Below, one piece after another: positions 1-9,193 of a stretch of DNA of 64,000 nucleotides (positions within the stretch are counted from its first letter, which is position 1; each line of letters starts with the position of its first letter). The translations under genes were made by a program, and so were the position numbers. Origin of the DNA: JAEZJZ01 sp050949055 (GTDB lineage Bacteria > Bacillota > UBA994 > UBA5500). Location of the stretch: NCBI GenBank assembly GCA_050949055.1, contig JBMNFA010000001.1, forward strand, positions 434,001 through 498,000. Direction: 5' to 3'. The notes beneath the pieces are model-generated. The model saw only the letters and a program-made list of their open reading frames with translations, did no database searches and was not told the origin of the DNA.

Positions 1-113
1 TTTGCCATAGCCAGTGGCCCAAGAACAACAACGTCGAGCAAGCGATAAAAGCGAATGCCACTATTGGCCAGTTCAGCCTAGGCAACTTCATGCCTCACAC
101 CACCTTCTTCTAG
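1..113 (+). CDS. Possible 3' end of an unidentified protein gene (partial)
   Basis: Frame 3 of the plus strand is open from the window edge to a TAG at 111-113, giving a 36-residue C-terminal fragment that contains the stretch NNNVEQAIKANATIGQF. The amino acid mix looks protein-like and the codons are unremarkable, but the fragment is too short to assign to a family. If real, it is convergent with pgsA, with the hairpin at 189-211 between them. A chance open frame of this length is quite possible. Confidence 0.3.
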   Translation, partial: CHSQWPKNNNVEQAIKANATIGQFSLGNFMPHTTFF

Positions 114-188
114 TTCTAAGCCGTATATCGGAGGAAAGACAAAAAAACGTACTAGTTGACATAATATTTCATATTTCAGTATAACACA

Positions 189-211
189 ACAGCCCCCTGC
201 GAGGGGGCTGT
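189..211 (-). terminator. Terminator hairpin downstream of pgsA
   Basis: A perfect 9-bp stem (ACAGCCCCC with GGGGGCTGT) closes a 5-base loop, about 50 bases after the pgsA stop. On the minus strand it is followed by a moderately T-rich stretch. It probably ends the rimO-pgsA transcript. If the upstream partial frame is real it may work in both directions. Confidence 0.65.
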
Positions 212-259
212 AATTATTGTCAGCTGGGCTGTAATCAGGTTGAGCGAGGGTCCGCCAGA

Positions 260-799
260 CTAGCTCCAGCTCAAGCGGCGTCCTACACGCACGAAGTAAT
301 CGATGCCGGTCCAGATGGTGAGGATGATGGACACTCCAACAGCGATGCTGGTGAAGGGGAAGTTAACGATGGAGAAGGGATAGTTGTTGATCATCAATCC
401 GACGACAGCCACTATCTGGGCGATGGTCTTCACCTTGGCCAGGACACTGGCAGCAACTACAATCCCTTCGGCGGCGGCTACAGAACGCAGACCGGTAACT
501 GCCAGTTCCCGGGAGATGATCACTATCGCCACCCACGACGGCAGCACGGCGGATTCCACCAAGGAAATCAAAGCTGCCGTGATCAGCAGTTTATCGGCTA
601 GCGGATCCAGCAGTTTGCCTAGGTTGGTGACTTCCTTTCGCTTGCGGGCGACATAGCCGTCCAATCCATCAGTGCTGGCCGCGATGATGAAGATGCCGGC
701 GGCAATAAAGGGGCCATACGCAATTTTCTGTAGCAAGAAAAACAGAAAAATGGGTACCAACAGAATGCGGGCCACCGTGATGCGATTGGCCAGTGTCAT
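260..799 (-). CDS. pgsA: CDP-diacylglycerol-glycerol-3-phosphate 3-phosphatidyltransferase
   Basis: This 179-residue integral membrane enzyme makes phosphatidylglycerol phosphate from CDP-diacylglycerol and glycerol-3-phosphate, the committed step to phosphatidylglycerol. The CDP-alcohol phosphotransferase signature is complete: D44, D47-G48, A51-R52, G61, D65 and D69 with the canonical spacing. Several hydrophobic membrane segments surround it, and the length is normal for the family. Its ATG overlaps the rimO stop by four bases, so the two are translationally coupled. The cinA and recA genes that often follow pgsA in Firmicutes are not here, and a terminator hairpin comes next. Confidence 0.95.
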   Translation of the reverse strand: MTLANRITVARILLVPIFLFFLLQKIAYGPFIAAGIFIIAASTDGLDGYVARKRKEVTNLGKLLDPLADKLLITAALISLVESAVLPSWVAIVIISRELAVTGLRSVAAAEGIVVAASVLAKVKTIAQIVAVVGLMINNYPFSIVNFPFTSIAVGVSIILTIWTGIDYFVRVGRRLSWS

Positions 800-2121
800 T
801 TACGAGCCACCCCCACCAGATCATAATCCTTGGCTGCGCATATCTCCACGTCGATGATTGTGCCCGGCTGGGTACCCTGTGCGTCATGCACATACACCAG
901 ACCATCCACTTCCGGAGCGTCTTTCTGTCCGCGTCCAAAGACGCCGTTTCCGGCCGGCCAATTGCCTTCCACCAGCACTGGTATAGTGCGCCCGACAAAG
1001 CGCTGATTTCTCCGTCGCGAGATTGGCTGCTGCAGGGCCATCAGGCGCTGCCGCCTCTGCTCGCGCACTGTGGGAGGCACCTGGTCCTGACGCTGAGCAG
1101 CGGCCGTTCCCTCTTCTTGAGAATAGGCGAAAACACCCACATGGTCGAACTCCATTTCTTGCATAAACTCGGCCAAAAGCTGCACATCAGACTCCTGTTC
1201 TCCGGGAAACCCGACGATAAAAGTGGTGCGCAAAGTCAAGTCGGGTATCCGCTGCCGCAACTTGCGGATCAGCCTTCTCACTTGCTCGACATCATCCGGC
1301 CGGTTCATTTCCCTGAGGATGCGGGAGCTGATATGCTGCAGCGGTACATCGAGGTATTTGACCAAACGCGGTTCGGTTGCCAAGAGTTCAATCAGTTCGT
1401 CGGTGAAGTGCGTAGGATATCCATACAACAGACGGAACCAAGACGGTCCCGGAATGGTCAGCAGGGAACGCAGCAGCCCTGGCAATAGCAGCTGACCGTT
1501 CCGATCCTGTCCATAGCGCGTGGTATCCTGGGCGATCAGATTGATCTCCACGGTCCCCTGCGCAGCCAGCTGGGCAACTTCCGATAGAATGCTTTCCTGC
1601 TTGCGGCTGCGGTAACCGCCCCGCACCAGCGGGATGGCACAATAGCTGCAGCGATTGTCACAGCCCTCAGCGATCTTAACGTAAGCGCTATGGGCCGGAG
1701 TCACTCGCAACCGAGGGCGGACCTGATCATAATCGAATGTGGGTTGCTCGATCAACAGCACCCGCTCACCAGAGAGGGTCCTCTGGATGACCTCATCCAG
1801 CCGGTGAAAGTTGCCTGTGCCCAGGACGCCGTTAACCTCCGGCATGTCTTCCATAATCTGTTTGCCGTAGCGCTGGGTGAGGCAGCCGGTGACAATCAGG
1901 CTCTGGCAATCCCCGTCCTGTTTCCAGCCCGCCATTTCCAAAATAGTCTCCAACGATTCCCTTTTGGCAGCCTCTATAAAGCCGCAAGTATTGATTACCA
2001 GCACCTCCGCCTGACTGGGATCGCTGACTATCTGATAAGCACGCTGCTTGAGATCAGCGAGCATGATCTCAGTGTCCACCGTGTTCTTGGCACAGCCAAG
2101 GGTGATCATGCCAACCTTCAA
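796..2121 (-). CDS. rimO: Ribosomal protein S12 methylthiotransferase
   Basis: RimO is a radical SAM enzyme that methylthiolates the conserved aspartate of ribosomal protein S12. The start chosen is a TTG at 2121, preceded by AAGGAGG at a 7-base spacing. It yields MKVGMITLGCAKN, the typical family N-terminus, whereas a longer reading frame has no ribosome site. The protein is 441 residues. The N-terminal iron-sulfur cysteines are C10, C46 and C80, the radical SAM CxxxCxxC is at C154/C158/C161, and a TRAM domain lies at the C-terminus. It could be confused with MiaB, but the N-terminus and the pgsA neighbour favour RimO. Confidence 0.93.
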   Translation of the reverse strand: MKVGMITLGCAKNTVDTEIMLADLKQRAYQIVSDPSQAEVLVINTCGFIEAAKRESLETILEMAGWKQDGDCQSLIVTGCLTQRYGKQIMEDMPEVNGVLGTGNFHRLDEVIQRTLSGERVLLIEQPTFDYDQVRPRLRVTPAHSAYVKIAEGCDNRCSYCAIPLVRGGYRSRKQESILSEVAQLAAQGTVEINLIAQDTTRYGQDRNGQLLLPGLLRSLLTIPGPSWFRLLYGYPTHFTDELIELLATEPRLVKYLDVPLQHISSRILREMNRPDDVEQVRRLIRKLRQRIPDLTLRTTFIVGFPGEQESDVQLLAEFMQEMEFDHVGVFAYSQEEGTAAAQRQDQVPPTVREQRRQRLMALQQPISRRRNQRFVGRTIPVLVEGNWPAGNGVFGRGQKDAPEVDGLVYVHDAQGTQPGTIIDVEICAAKDYDLVGVARK

Positions 2122-2282
2122 GATGAGTCCTCCTTCTAGGCAACAGATATCCGCTCTGTCTTGCTTCATTCGCCTTGGCCAATGCGCTCTAGAGTTCTAA
2201 ATACCAGTTGGCTAAATCGTTCACGCTTAAAGAAGTTAGATGCGCAAACATCTCTCTAGTATGTTAGCACATTTCTGGCGAT

Positions 2283-4577
2283 TCATGTTGAACTGTTATC
2301 TGATCGATCCTGCTGCAGTTGCTGCAGCAACAGGCGAGCAACCTGCTTGCCCTGCGCGCCCACCTCGCTAGCTGGGCCGACGCAGGACGGGCAGCCGTCC
2401 CTGCAGACACAACTGTCCACAGCGCCCAGAGCGGCCTCTAGCAGCTCCCGCCGTACGGTATATAGCTTCTCAGCCAAACCGATGCCGCCTGGATACATGT
2501 CATAAAGGAATACGGTGGGCTGACCGGTAAAGGGAGCCTTGACCTGACAAGCAATCCCCAAGTCGCGGCTATCGGTGAGCAAGAACACAGGAGCGATGGC
2601 TCGCAGTAGATTGCTGATCCCCACCAGCCCGCTCTGCAGGTCATCTGCCGAATAGCCGCAGTCCTGATCCACACTCACCCAGAAAGCGGTGGTATGCACC
2701 TGCTCTTCCGGCAGGCGTATTCTCCCCCACCCAACGTTTTCATGGGTATACAGGCGCACCTTCTTAAATATGGTGGCGAAGATAGTCACCGCCACCTCAC
2801 CCATGGAGGCAGTGCATGCCGGGCGTTGGTCCTGCTCCAGCACCGACAACACTTGCAGGTTCACAGCCAGGTTGGCATCGGTATAGTAATCCACATCCAC
2901 CGGGTGTACATATGCCTTTCTCTCACCAAAATCCAGCCGATCCACATGATACTGCTGGCCGCCGTGCAAATAGATCGCCTGTTCGTGCACTGTGGTCATC
3001 GCCCCCAGCCGGTCAATCTCGCCGATCACCTGGCTTTGCCCGTGTTCCTGGCGAATGATCACGAAGTTATCGATGCTGGCGCTGCGCAGCCCGATTTCCT
3101 CCGCAGGAAACGACTCGCTCATCCAGAAATAGCGACCCTGGGATTTCCTCAGTACGGCAGCCTCGGTTAAGAAGTCCAGGACCTCCTGGGTGACATGATC
3201 GTCGGCTACCTCAGACTGGGAGAAGGGCAGTTCAAACGCGCCACACTTCAGATGGCTGACCAAGATAGAGAGGTTGTCGGGGTTGATCAATCCGTGTTCG
3301 GGAGAGGCACCCAAGAAGTACTCGGGCTGCTGCATCAGATATTGGTCCAGTGGATGGCTGCTGGCTACGACGATCGCCAACGAAGCGCCCTGGCGTCGAC
3401 CCACGCGCCCCATCTGCTGCCAGGCGCTGGCGATGGTGCCGGGATATCCAGCCAAAATGCACACTTCCAGTTGTCCGATATCCACACCCAGCTCCAGGGC
3501 GCTGGTGCTGACCACGCCCATGATCTCGCCGCTGCGCAATCCCGCTTCGATGCGTCTTCGCTCACCGGGCAGATATCCTCCCCTGTAGCCGGCCACTGAC
3601 GCGTTCCCAAGCTTTCCCTCCCGCAGGTAGGTGAGAATCAGTTCCACCGACTGGCGACTGCGTCCGAAGACAATGGTCTGCAGCCGGTTTCCCAAGCTGA
3701 GCCTGGCTAGCCTGGTGGCTTCCAACAAGCTGCTCCGCCGGATCCCCAACTGGGCGTTGATCACTGGTGGATTGTAGAATAGCAGATGACGCTCGCTGCG
3801 GGGAGCACCATTCTTGTCCACCAATTGCACCTCCCGACCCAGCAATTGCTCCGCCAGTTGCTTGGGGTTGGCGATGGTGGCGGAGCTGCAGATGAACTGG
3901 GGGTTGGAGCCATAGAACCGACACAACCGCAGCAGCCGCCGGATCACATTGGCCACATGGCTGCCAAAAACGCCACGATAGGTGTGCAACTCGTCGATCA
4001 CCACGAAATCCAGGTTCTGAAACAACTTCACCCATTTGGTATGATGGGGCATGATTCCAGTATGCAGCATGTCCGGGTTGGTGACCACGATGTGCCCAGC
4101 GGTGCGCACCAGTTGGCGGGCCGTCGGCGGCGTATCCCCATCATAGGTAAAGGTGCGGATATCCACCTGCATGGCATCAGCCGCCCGTTGCAGTTCCACT
4201 ACCTGATCCTGGGCCAGTGCCTTGGTGGGGAAGAGATAGAGGGCGCGGCTGGCCCCTTGAGACAGAATGCGATCCAGCACTGGCACGTTATAACAGAGCG
4301 TTTTGCCGGAAGCAGTGGGGGTGACTACCACCACATCCTTCCCCGCCAGCACATGTTGCCAAACTTCCGCCTGATGGGAGTAGGGCTGCCTGATACCCCG
4401 TTGTTTGAGGTAGTTGACCAAACGGATGTCCAATTCTGGCGGGAAGCTGCGATAGCTGGCCGGCACGCTGGGAAATACCAGCTGCTGACGAATGTTCTGC
4501 TGCACATCAGGGTGTTGTTTCAGGTAGGAAACGAATTGCTCCAGATTCAACTTTTCCTCGGCCTCCTCCGCTGCCAT
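2283..4577 (-). CDS. mrfA: DEAD/DEAH-box DNA helicase, MrfA (YprA) type
   Basis: This 764-residue superfamily 2 helicase has Walker A TPTASGKT (about residue 86), a DELH box, an SSAT motif III and the motif VI segment QQMGRVGRRQG. The C-terminal DUF1998 region carries a four-cysteine cluster (CVCRDGCPSC) expected to bind metal. This layout and length match Bacillus MrfA, a 3'-5' helicase that repairs mitomycin C lesions together with the exonuclease MrfB. No mrfB homologue lies nearby. It sits alone between the rodZ terminator and rimO. The specific repair role is inferred from the family. Confidence 0.85.
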   Translation of the reverse strand: MAAEEAEEKLNLEQFVSYLKQHPDVQQNIRQQLVFPSVPASYRSFPPELDIRLVNYLKQRGIRQPYSHQAEVWQHVLAGKDVVVVTPTASGKTLCYNVPVLDRILSQGASRALYLFPTKALAQDQVVELQRAADAMQVDIRTFTYDGDTPPTARQLVRTAGHIVVTNPDMLHTGIMPHHTKWVKLFQNLDFVVIDELHTYRGVFGSHVANVIRRLLRLCRFYGSNPQFICSSATIANPKQLAEQLLGREVQLVDKNGAPRSERHLLFYNPPVINAQLGIRRSSLLEATRLARLSLGNRLQTIVFGRSRQSVELILTYLREGKLGNASVAGYRGGYLPGERRRIEAGLRSGEIMGVVSTSALELGVDIGQLEVCILAGYPGTIASAWQQMGRVGRRQGASLAIVVASSHPLDQYLMQQPEYFLGASPEHGLINPDNLSILVSHLKCGAFELPFSQSEVADDHVTQEVLDFLTEAAVLRKSQGRYFWMSESFPAEEIGLRSASIDNFVIIRQEHGQSQVIGEIDRLGAMTTVHEQAIYLHGGQQYHVDRLDFGERKAYVHPVDVDYYTDANLAVNLQVLSVLEQDQRPACTASMGEVAVTIFATIFKKVRLYTHENVGWGRIRLPEEQVHTTAFWVSVDQDCGYSADDLQSGLVGISNLLRAIAPVFLLTDSRDLGIACQVKAPFTGQPTVFLYDMYPGGIGLAEKLYTVRRELLEAALGAVDSCVCRDGCPSCVGPASEVGAQGKQVARLLLQQLQQDRSDNSST

Positions 4578-4670
4578 TCTTCATGCCTCATTGGCCTGCT
4601 GGTCCTCTGCTGCTATTAGTCTTGTCTCCCTGTCCCCCTTCTTCTGGCTAGGCCTACCCAGGTAACAAAA

Positions 4671-4702
4671 GGTGACTCTCCCCAAATGCAGAGAGAGCCA
4701 CC
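4671..4702 (-). terminator. Rho-independent terminator of rodZ
   Basis: On the minus strand GGTGGCTCTC pairs with GAGAGTCACC, followed by TTTTGTTA. One pair is a G-U wobble that would be an A-C mismatch if read from the plus strand, which supports use on the minus strand. It lies about 20 bases after the rodZ stop. Confidence 0.75.
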
Positions 4703-4723
4703 GCACCCAATGCAAACACAGAC

Positions 4724-5620
4724 CTAGGGAGTGGGAGCCACAGAGACGGTGATTTCTCGGGTGCCTGTTCCGCCCAAAACGCCCAAGTTCTGACCGTTGA
4801 TCTCCAGAATCAGCACGGATGGATAACCAGCCCGGACATAGACCTGCTGTTCGGCCTCCACAACCAGAAATGGATCATCAGTTTCCAGATACCCGATGTA
4901 TGTCTGTTGCGCGGTCTCCCGATCGGTCCCTGGATCGGTCTCCACCCTCACCCAACAACGCCCTCGCGAGGTGGTGGTCAGCTTGACCTGCAGCGGACCA
5001 GGCGACACCACGTAATTGGGATTGGTTTCTCCTGGATTGGTCAGAACCACAGACAGTGGCGGCTCCTCAGGTTGCTCTGGATCCTCCGACTGTTCCGGAT
5101 CCGGATCCTCCTGGTTTTCCGGGTTTTGTCCCACAATCGGATTCTCCCCCTCAGGCGGATCCACTGGAGGCACCTGCATGAAATTAGACCAATACCAGTA
5201 TCCAGCCACCAGCAAGACCAACAATCCGACCACCAAGGCCACTGGCGACAGGCCAGACCTCCGCTTGACTCTGGAGCGGGAGACGCGGGTGGGCGGCGCC
5301 TTAGCGACCGCTTCGCTTCTGACCGCAGGTTGCTGTTCTACTTCGGGTTTTTTCTGGGCGGGAGCTACCTCCGCGCCTTTCTGTCCTCCAGCCAAGTCCT
5401 GATAATAGGCTTGCATTGCCTCACCAGGATCGATACCCAATTCATTGGCGATGGATCGAATGAAGCCGCGCAAGTAAACCTCGCCGGGTACCACACCATA
5501 GTCGCCCTCTAGAATAGCCCGAATATACTTCTCCCGGATTTTGGTGCGAGCCTGTAAATCTGACAATGATAAACCAAGCGACAGCTGCCGCTGGTGTAAC
5601 AAGTCACCTAAGTGACCCAT
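4724..5620 (-). CDS. rodZ: RodZ-like cytoskeletal/cell shape protein with N-terminal HTH
   Basis: RodZ links MreB to the membrane and supports rod shape. The protein has an Xre-type helix-turn-helix at about residues 5-70, a basic linker, a single membrane segment near residue 150 (SPVALVVGLLVLLVAGYWYW), a Pro/Glu-rich spacer with many PEE/PEQ repeats, and a C-terminal beta-rich DUF4115 domain. The ATG at 5620 is preferred (298 aa) because AGGAGG lies 8 bases upstream; a GTG nine bases earlier overlaps that site. In many Firmicutes the same gene neighbours ftsK and pgsA, as here. Confidence 0.88.
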   Translation of the reverse strand: MGHLGDLLHQRQLSLGLSLSDLQARTKIREKYIRAILEGDYGVVPGEVYLRGFIRSIANELGIDPGEAMQAYYQDLAGGQKGAEVAPAQKKPEVEQQPAVRSEAVAKAPPTRVSRSRVKRRSGLSPVALVVGLLVLLVAGYWYWSNFMQVPPVDPPEGENPIVGQNPENQEDPDPEQSEDPEQPEEPPLSVVLTNPGETNPNYVVSPGPLQVKLTTTSRGRCWVRVETDPGTDRETAQQTYIGYLETDDPFLVVEAEQQVYVRAGYPSVLILEINGQNLGVLGGTGTREITVSVAPTP

Positions 5621-5703
5621 CGCCTGCACCTCCTAGCCTGAATTGATACAATACGGCGAAACCACCACGATATTAGACGAATGCCCCCTCCAGATGTTGC
5701 CGT

Positions 5704-5733
5704 ATCATACACTGCTTCGACATGAAATCGCAA
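5704..5733 (-). promoter_or_regulatory. Possible promoter for rodZ
   Basis: The minus strand reads TTGCGA, 18 bases, then TATGAT, about 80 bases upstream of the rodZ start and downstream of the ftsK stop. The -10 is good, the -35 is weak and the spacing is slightly long. Confidence 0.35.
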
Positions 5734-5738
5734 TATTC

Positions 5739-7991
5739 CTACATGGTCTGCGCCCTTTTTCCTGCCTCTATTAAGCTTTTGACCACGTCGCGGTTCTTAA
5801 ACACCTGCCTCGGCTTGCTGCCCTCGTAAGGGCCGACTATCCCGGCCGATTCCAGTTGATCAACGATACGTGCGGCCCGGGTGTACCCCACTCGCAAGCG
5901 GCGCTGCAGCAGCGAAACCGACGCCTGCCCCGCTTCCACCACCACATTGGCTGCCTGCACGAACAGCTCATCCCGATCTTCATCGCCGCCGCCTTGTCCT
6001 GTCTCCTCGATGCGACAGAGCTGCTCTACATATTGCGCCTCCATTTGGTTGCCAACAAACTCCACCAGCTTCTCGATCTCGCGATTGGAAACAAACGCCC
6101 CCTGCACCCGCAGCGGCTTGCCGATGCCCACAGGAGCAAACAACATGTCTCCCTTTCCCAGCAGCTTCTCTGCGCCGCCGATATCCAAGATGACGCGGGA
6201 ATCGGTCCCTGAGGATACTGCGAAGGAGATACGCGATGGAATATTAGCTTTGATCAGGCCGGTGATTACGTCGGTAGAGGGTCGCTGCGTGCCGATAACC
6301 AGATGCATGCCACAGGCTCTGGCCATCTGCGCCAGCCGGCAGATAGCATCCTCAACATCTGCGCGGGCGACCATCATCAGGTCGGCTAACTCATCGATGA
6401 TGATCACGATCAGCGGCAACGGTTCCTTGCCGCTCTGTTCCGCCCATTCGTTGTAGCGGGTGACATCTCTCACCCCTGCCTTGGCAAAACTGGCATAACG
6501 CCGCTCCATCTCACCGGTGGCCCACTTTAGCGCCGCCGCCGCCTTCTTAGGATTGTTTACCACCGGCGCCAACAAGTGAGGGATGCCATTATAGCTGGCC
6601 AGCTCCACCACCTTCGGATCGATCATCAGGAATCTGACCGACTGGGGAGTGGCTTTGTAGAGAATGCTGGCGATCATGGCATTGATGCAAACGCTCTTCC
6701 CGGATCCGGTGGCACCGGCGATCAACAGATGCGGCATGTCCGCCAGATTGGCCACGATAGCCTGTCCGGCAATATCCTTACCTAATCCGACGGTAAGCAC
6801 GCCACTGGCATCAGCGAACTGCGGACTTTCCAGCACATCCCGGAGCAACACTGGAGATACCGATTTGTTGGGCACCTCGATGCCGATGGCTGCTTTTCCA
6901 GGGATGGGTGCCTCAATGCGCACCTCGGAGCAGGCCAAACTCAAGGCTATGTCATCGGCCAGGCTAGTCACACGGCTGACTTTAGTTCCAGGGGCAGTCT
7001 GGATTTCATAGCGCGTGACTGCCGGACCCTTGGTCGCCTGTACTACCCTGGCTTTGATGCCGAAATTGTCCAAGGTGTTCTCCAGCGTCTGACTGTTCTC
7101 ATAGATATCCTGATTCTGTTTTGTGCTCCTTGGCCGAAAAGGCCGGTTGAGCAAGGACAGGGGCGGCAACTGATATTCGCTAACAGCGCCCTCATCGGCG
7201 CTGGGAAGAGGCAGTTGCTCCACCTGCCAATCGGCGACCGGTGTGTCGCCTGGCTGCTCCTGCTGCGCGGCAGCAGACCCCCATTCGGGGGGGTGATTGA
7301 CCGGAGGCGCGGCTGCGGTGGCGGCTCGCTCTTCTGGTTTGCCGGCGCTCGCGAAATCCTGTATGGTCAACTCCGTCGCCGGTGGAAACGCCTGACTGCT
7401 CTTTGCAGCCGCCTGTTTCTGTTTGCGCCGATCCTGCTGCTGACGAGTGCTGGCCACGGCTGCCGCCAACAACGACCACAGGCGCCGCAGCATGCTGGCC
7501 AAAGAAAGGTTGGTCAAGCCAAGCAACGAGACCAGGAAGAGACCGCCGAGCACCACCCAGGAGCCGATCGGCCCAAAAATGGAGGAAAGGGTCCAGACCA
7601 GAGCATTGCCCACAAAGCCCCCTCGGGTCTGATGCAACCAGGCTGAGATAGGCAGCACTCCTGCGTACAACTGCAAAGCGGTGATCACCACTAGGAAGCA
7701 GAGCACTCCACTGGGCAGTTCCCAGCGGCCGACGCCGAGATGACGGCCGAAAAAGAGACGGAGGCCGAAGCCAGCCATCACTATCGTCAGTAGGCCGCTG
7801 CCTTGCACACCGAAAACACCGACAAAAGCGGTTCGCAAGGCCAGACCAAAGATTCCCATGCCTTCCGCCTGCCTACCCAGGCTGATCCCCAGGGTGATGG
7901 CGAACATGATCAGGACGATGGCCACCACTTCCCGCAGCAAAGGCGTGCTAGGCTGCCTTCTTCTGCGACGCTTGGTTTTCTTCTGCATCAA
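5739..7991 (-). CDS. ftsK: DNA translocase FtsK/SpoIIIE
   Basis: This 750-residue motor protein pumps chromosomal DNA through the division or sporulation septum. It has a basic N-terminus, about four membrane segments within residues 20-165, a low-complexity Ala/Gln linker, and the RecA-like motor with Walker A GATGSGKS at 426-433 and Walker B LIVIIIDELADL. The C-terminal winged-helix gamma domain (residues ~685-745) recognises orienting DNA sequences. The length is close to Bacillus SpoIIIE. Its start overlaps the uppP stop by four bases. With a single copy visible, division and sporulation roles cannot be separated. Confidence 0.93.
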   Translation of the reverse strand: MMQKKTKRRRRRQPSTPLLREVVAIVLIMFAITLGISLGRQAEGMGIFGLALRTAFVGVFGVQGSGLLTIVMAGFGLRLFFGRHLGVGRWELPSGVLCFLVVITALQLYAGVLPISAWLHQTRGGFVGNALVWTLSSIFGPIGSWVVLGGLFLVSLLGLTNLSLASMLRRLWSLLAAAVASTRQQQDRRKQKQAAAKSSQAFPPATELTIQDFASAGKPEERAATAAAPPVNHPPEWGSAAAQQEQPGDTPVADWQVEQLPLPSADEGAVSEYQLPPLSLLNRPFRPRSTKQNQDIYENSQTLENTLDNFGIKARVVQATKGPAVTRYEIQTAPGTKVSRVTSLADDIALSLACSEVRIEAPIPGKAAIGIEVPNKSVSPVLLRDVLESPQFADASGVLTVGLGKDIAGQAIVANLADMPHLLIAGATGSGKSVCINAMIASILYKATPQSVRFLMIDPKVVELASYNGIPHLLAPVVNNPKKAAAALKWATGEMERRYASFAKAGVRDVTRYNEWAEQSGKEPLPLIVIIIDELADLMMVARADVEDAICRLAQMARACGMHLVIGTQRPSTDVITGLIKANIPSRISFAVSSGTDSRVILDIGGAEKLLGKGDMLFAPVGIGKPLRVQGAFVSNREIEKLVEFVGNQMEAQYVEQLCRIEETGQGGGDEDRDELFVQAANVVVEAGQASVSLLQRRLRVGYTRAARIVDQLESAGIVGPYEGSKPRQVFKNRDVVKSLIEAGKRAQTM

Positions 7992-8824
7992 CTAACCACT
8001 CCCGTTAGCACTCCCACCATGGTGAGAACACCGATTACCCAAACATAATAGGCAAAGTACTGTAGTTTTCCCTTCTGCAAGACCCCTACCAAAAGCTTGA
8101 TCGCCAGGATGCCGGAGGTCGCCGCTGCCAGGAAACCGACCACCAAGGGACCAATCTCAAGCTGCAATTCCGCTGCGTCAAACAAGTGGCGCAGCTGCAG
8201 CACAGCGGCACCGCCGATTGTCGGTAGCGAAATCAGGAAGGAAAAACGGGTAGCCGTCTGCCTGGTTAGCCCCCGACTGAGGGCAGCGCTGATGGTCATG
8301 CCTGACCGGGACAGGCCAGGGGTGATTGCCAAACCCTGAGCCAAGCCAACTACCATGGCGTCCCACCAATTCATGTGGCGCCAGCCCCGCTGGCCAAATT
8401 TCCTGCGGGAGATGAAATACAGGACCGCGCCGGTAGCCAGCAGCGCTATGCCTACAGTGAACTGGGAATCAAACAGCCTGCTAAACACAGGCTCCAGGGG
8501 GATGCCGATCAATGCGGTGGGTATGATACCCAGCAGCAGTAGTCCTACCAAGCGACGATAGGTGCGCAACTCTGCAGGTATCCGCCTGCCTCGAGGATTG
8601 CTGATCAGGGAGACTGTTGCCTGGATCAATCCAGCGACGTCCTGCCAGAAGACAATGATCACAGATACCAAGGTGCCCAAATGCAGCACCACCTCCAACA
8701 GCACGCCGGGATTGTTCACACCCAACAGGGTCTGCGCCAGCACCAGATGGCCTGAGCTGGAGACCGGCAAAAACTCCGTAAGTCCCTGAATGACCCCCAA
8801 TAGGATGGCCTCAAAGACTCTCAT
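7988..8824 (-). CDS. uppP: Undecaprenyl-diphosphate phosphatase
   Basis: UppP (BacA) dephosphorylates undecaprenyl pyrophosphate to recycle the lipid carrier for cell wall synthesis and confers bacitracin tolerance. The signature GLTEFLPVSSSGHL follows the N-terminus, and a second conserved segment, PGLSRSGMTI, lies near residue 170. About seven or eight hydrophobic helices are evident. The ATG at 8824 gives MRVFEAILLG, a typical start (278 aa); a GTG nine bases upstream is an alternative with a poorly placed ribosome site. It is coupled to ftsK by an ATGA overlap. Confidence 0.95.
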   Translation of the reverse strand: MRVFEAILLGVIQGLTEFLPVSSSGHLVLAQTLLGVNNPGVLLEVVLHLGTLVSVIIVFWQDVAGLIQATVSLISNPRGRRIPAELRTYRRLVGLLLLGIIPTALIGIPLEPVFSRLFDSQFTVGIALLATGAVLYFISRRKFGQRGWRHMNWWDAMVVGLAQGLAITPGLSRSGMTISAALSRGLTRQTATRFSFLISLPTIGGAAVLQLRHLFDAAELQLEIGPLVVGFLAAATSGILAIKLLVGVLQKGKLQYFAYYVWVIGVLTMVGVLTGVVS

Positions 8825-8926
8825 CTCGATCACTTCCTTCCTGCGCAGCTGTACTGGAAGATCTACTGACTTGAATTATAGCACACAGAAGCCGCGGAGA
8901 ATGCCGAAGCCTGCCAGAAACAGCAA

Positions 8927-8958
8927 GGCAGCCCTCGCTGTGGTTGGCGGGGGCTGCC
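8927..8958 (-). terminator. Stem-loop after ylzJ
   Basis: GGCAGCCC pairs with GGGCTGCC around a 16-base loop, beginning five bases after the ylzJ stop. The minus-strand tail TTGCTGTTTCTGG is only moderately T-rich, so termination may be partial. Confidence 0.5.
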
Positions 8959-8962
8959 TGCT

Positions 8963-9193
8963 TTATTGCACGTCCTTTTGCACTGCCGGGAAGCGGATAA
9001 TGGTGCCGGGCTGAAAATCCGGGTGAAGGAATAGTTCCGGCGACGAGCTCAACAGCTGTATCAGTCTAAACTCGCCGGGCCCTGGTAGCGGGGTTGCCAG
9101 CACCCTTTGTCCCAGGTAGACCAGTTCTACCGGAGCGGTTACCTCCTGTAGATTCTGAAACAGCTGTTCATAGGGGACAATGGTATACATCAT
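8963..9193 (-). CDS. ylzJ: YlzJ-like small protein
   Basis: This 76-residue protein starts MMYTIVPYEQLF and has the conserved YlzJ pattern: an N-terminal Tyr/Pro segment, a central G-x-R/V segment and a C-terminal region with a PDFQPG motif. YlzJ genes sit next to the ClpP-like tepA in Bacillus and relatives, and here the start overlaps the tepA stop by four bases. The function is unknown. There is no membrane segment or signal peptide. Confidence 0.7.
   Translation of the reverse strand: MMYTIVPYEQLFQNLQEVTAPVELVYLGQRVLATPLPGPGEFRLIQLLSSSPELFLHPDFQPGTIIRFPAVQKDVQ

Noticed and set aside
156..185. Plus-strand promoter TTGACA-N18-TATAAC left of pgsA
   Set aside because: It would start transcription inside the terminator hairpin at 189-211 with no gene to read; the region is simply AT-rich.
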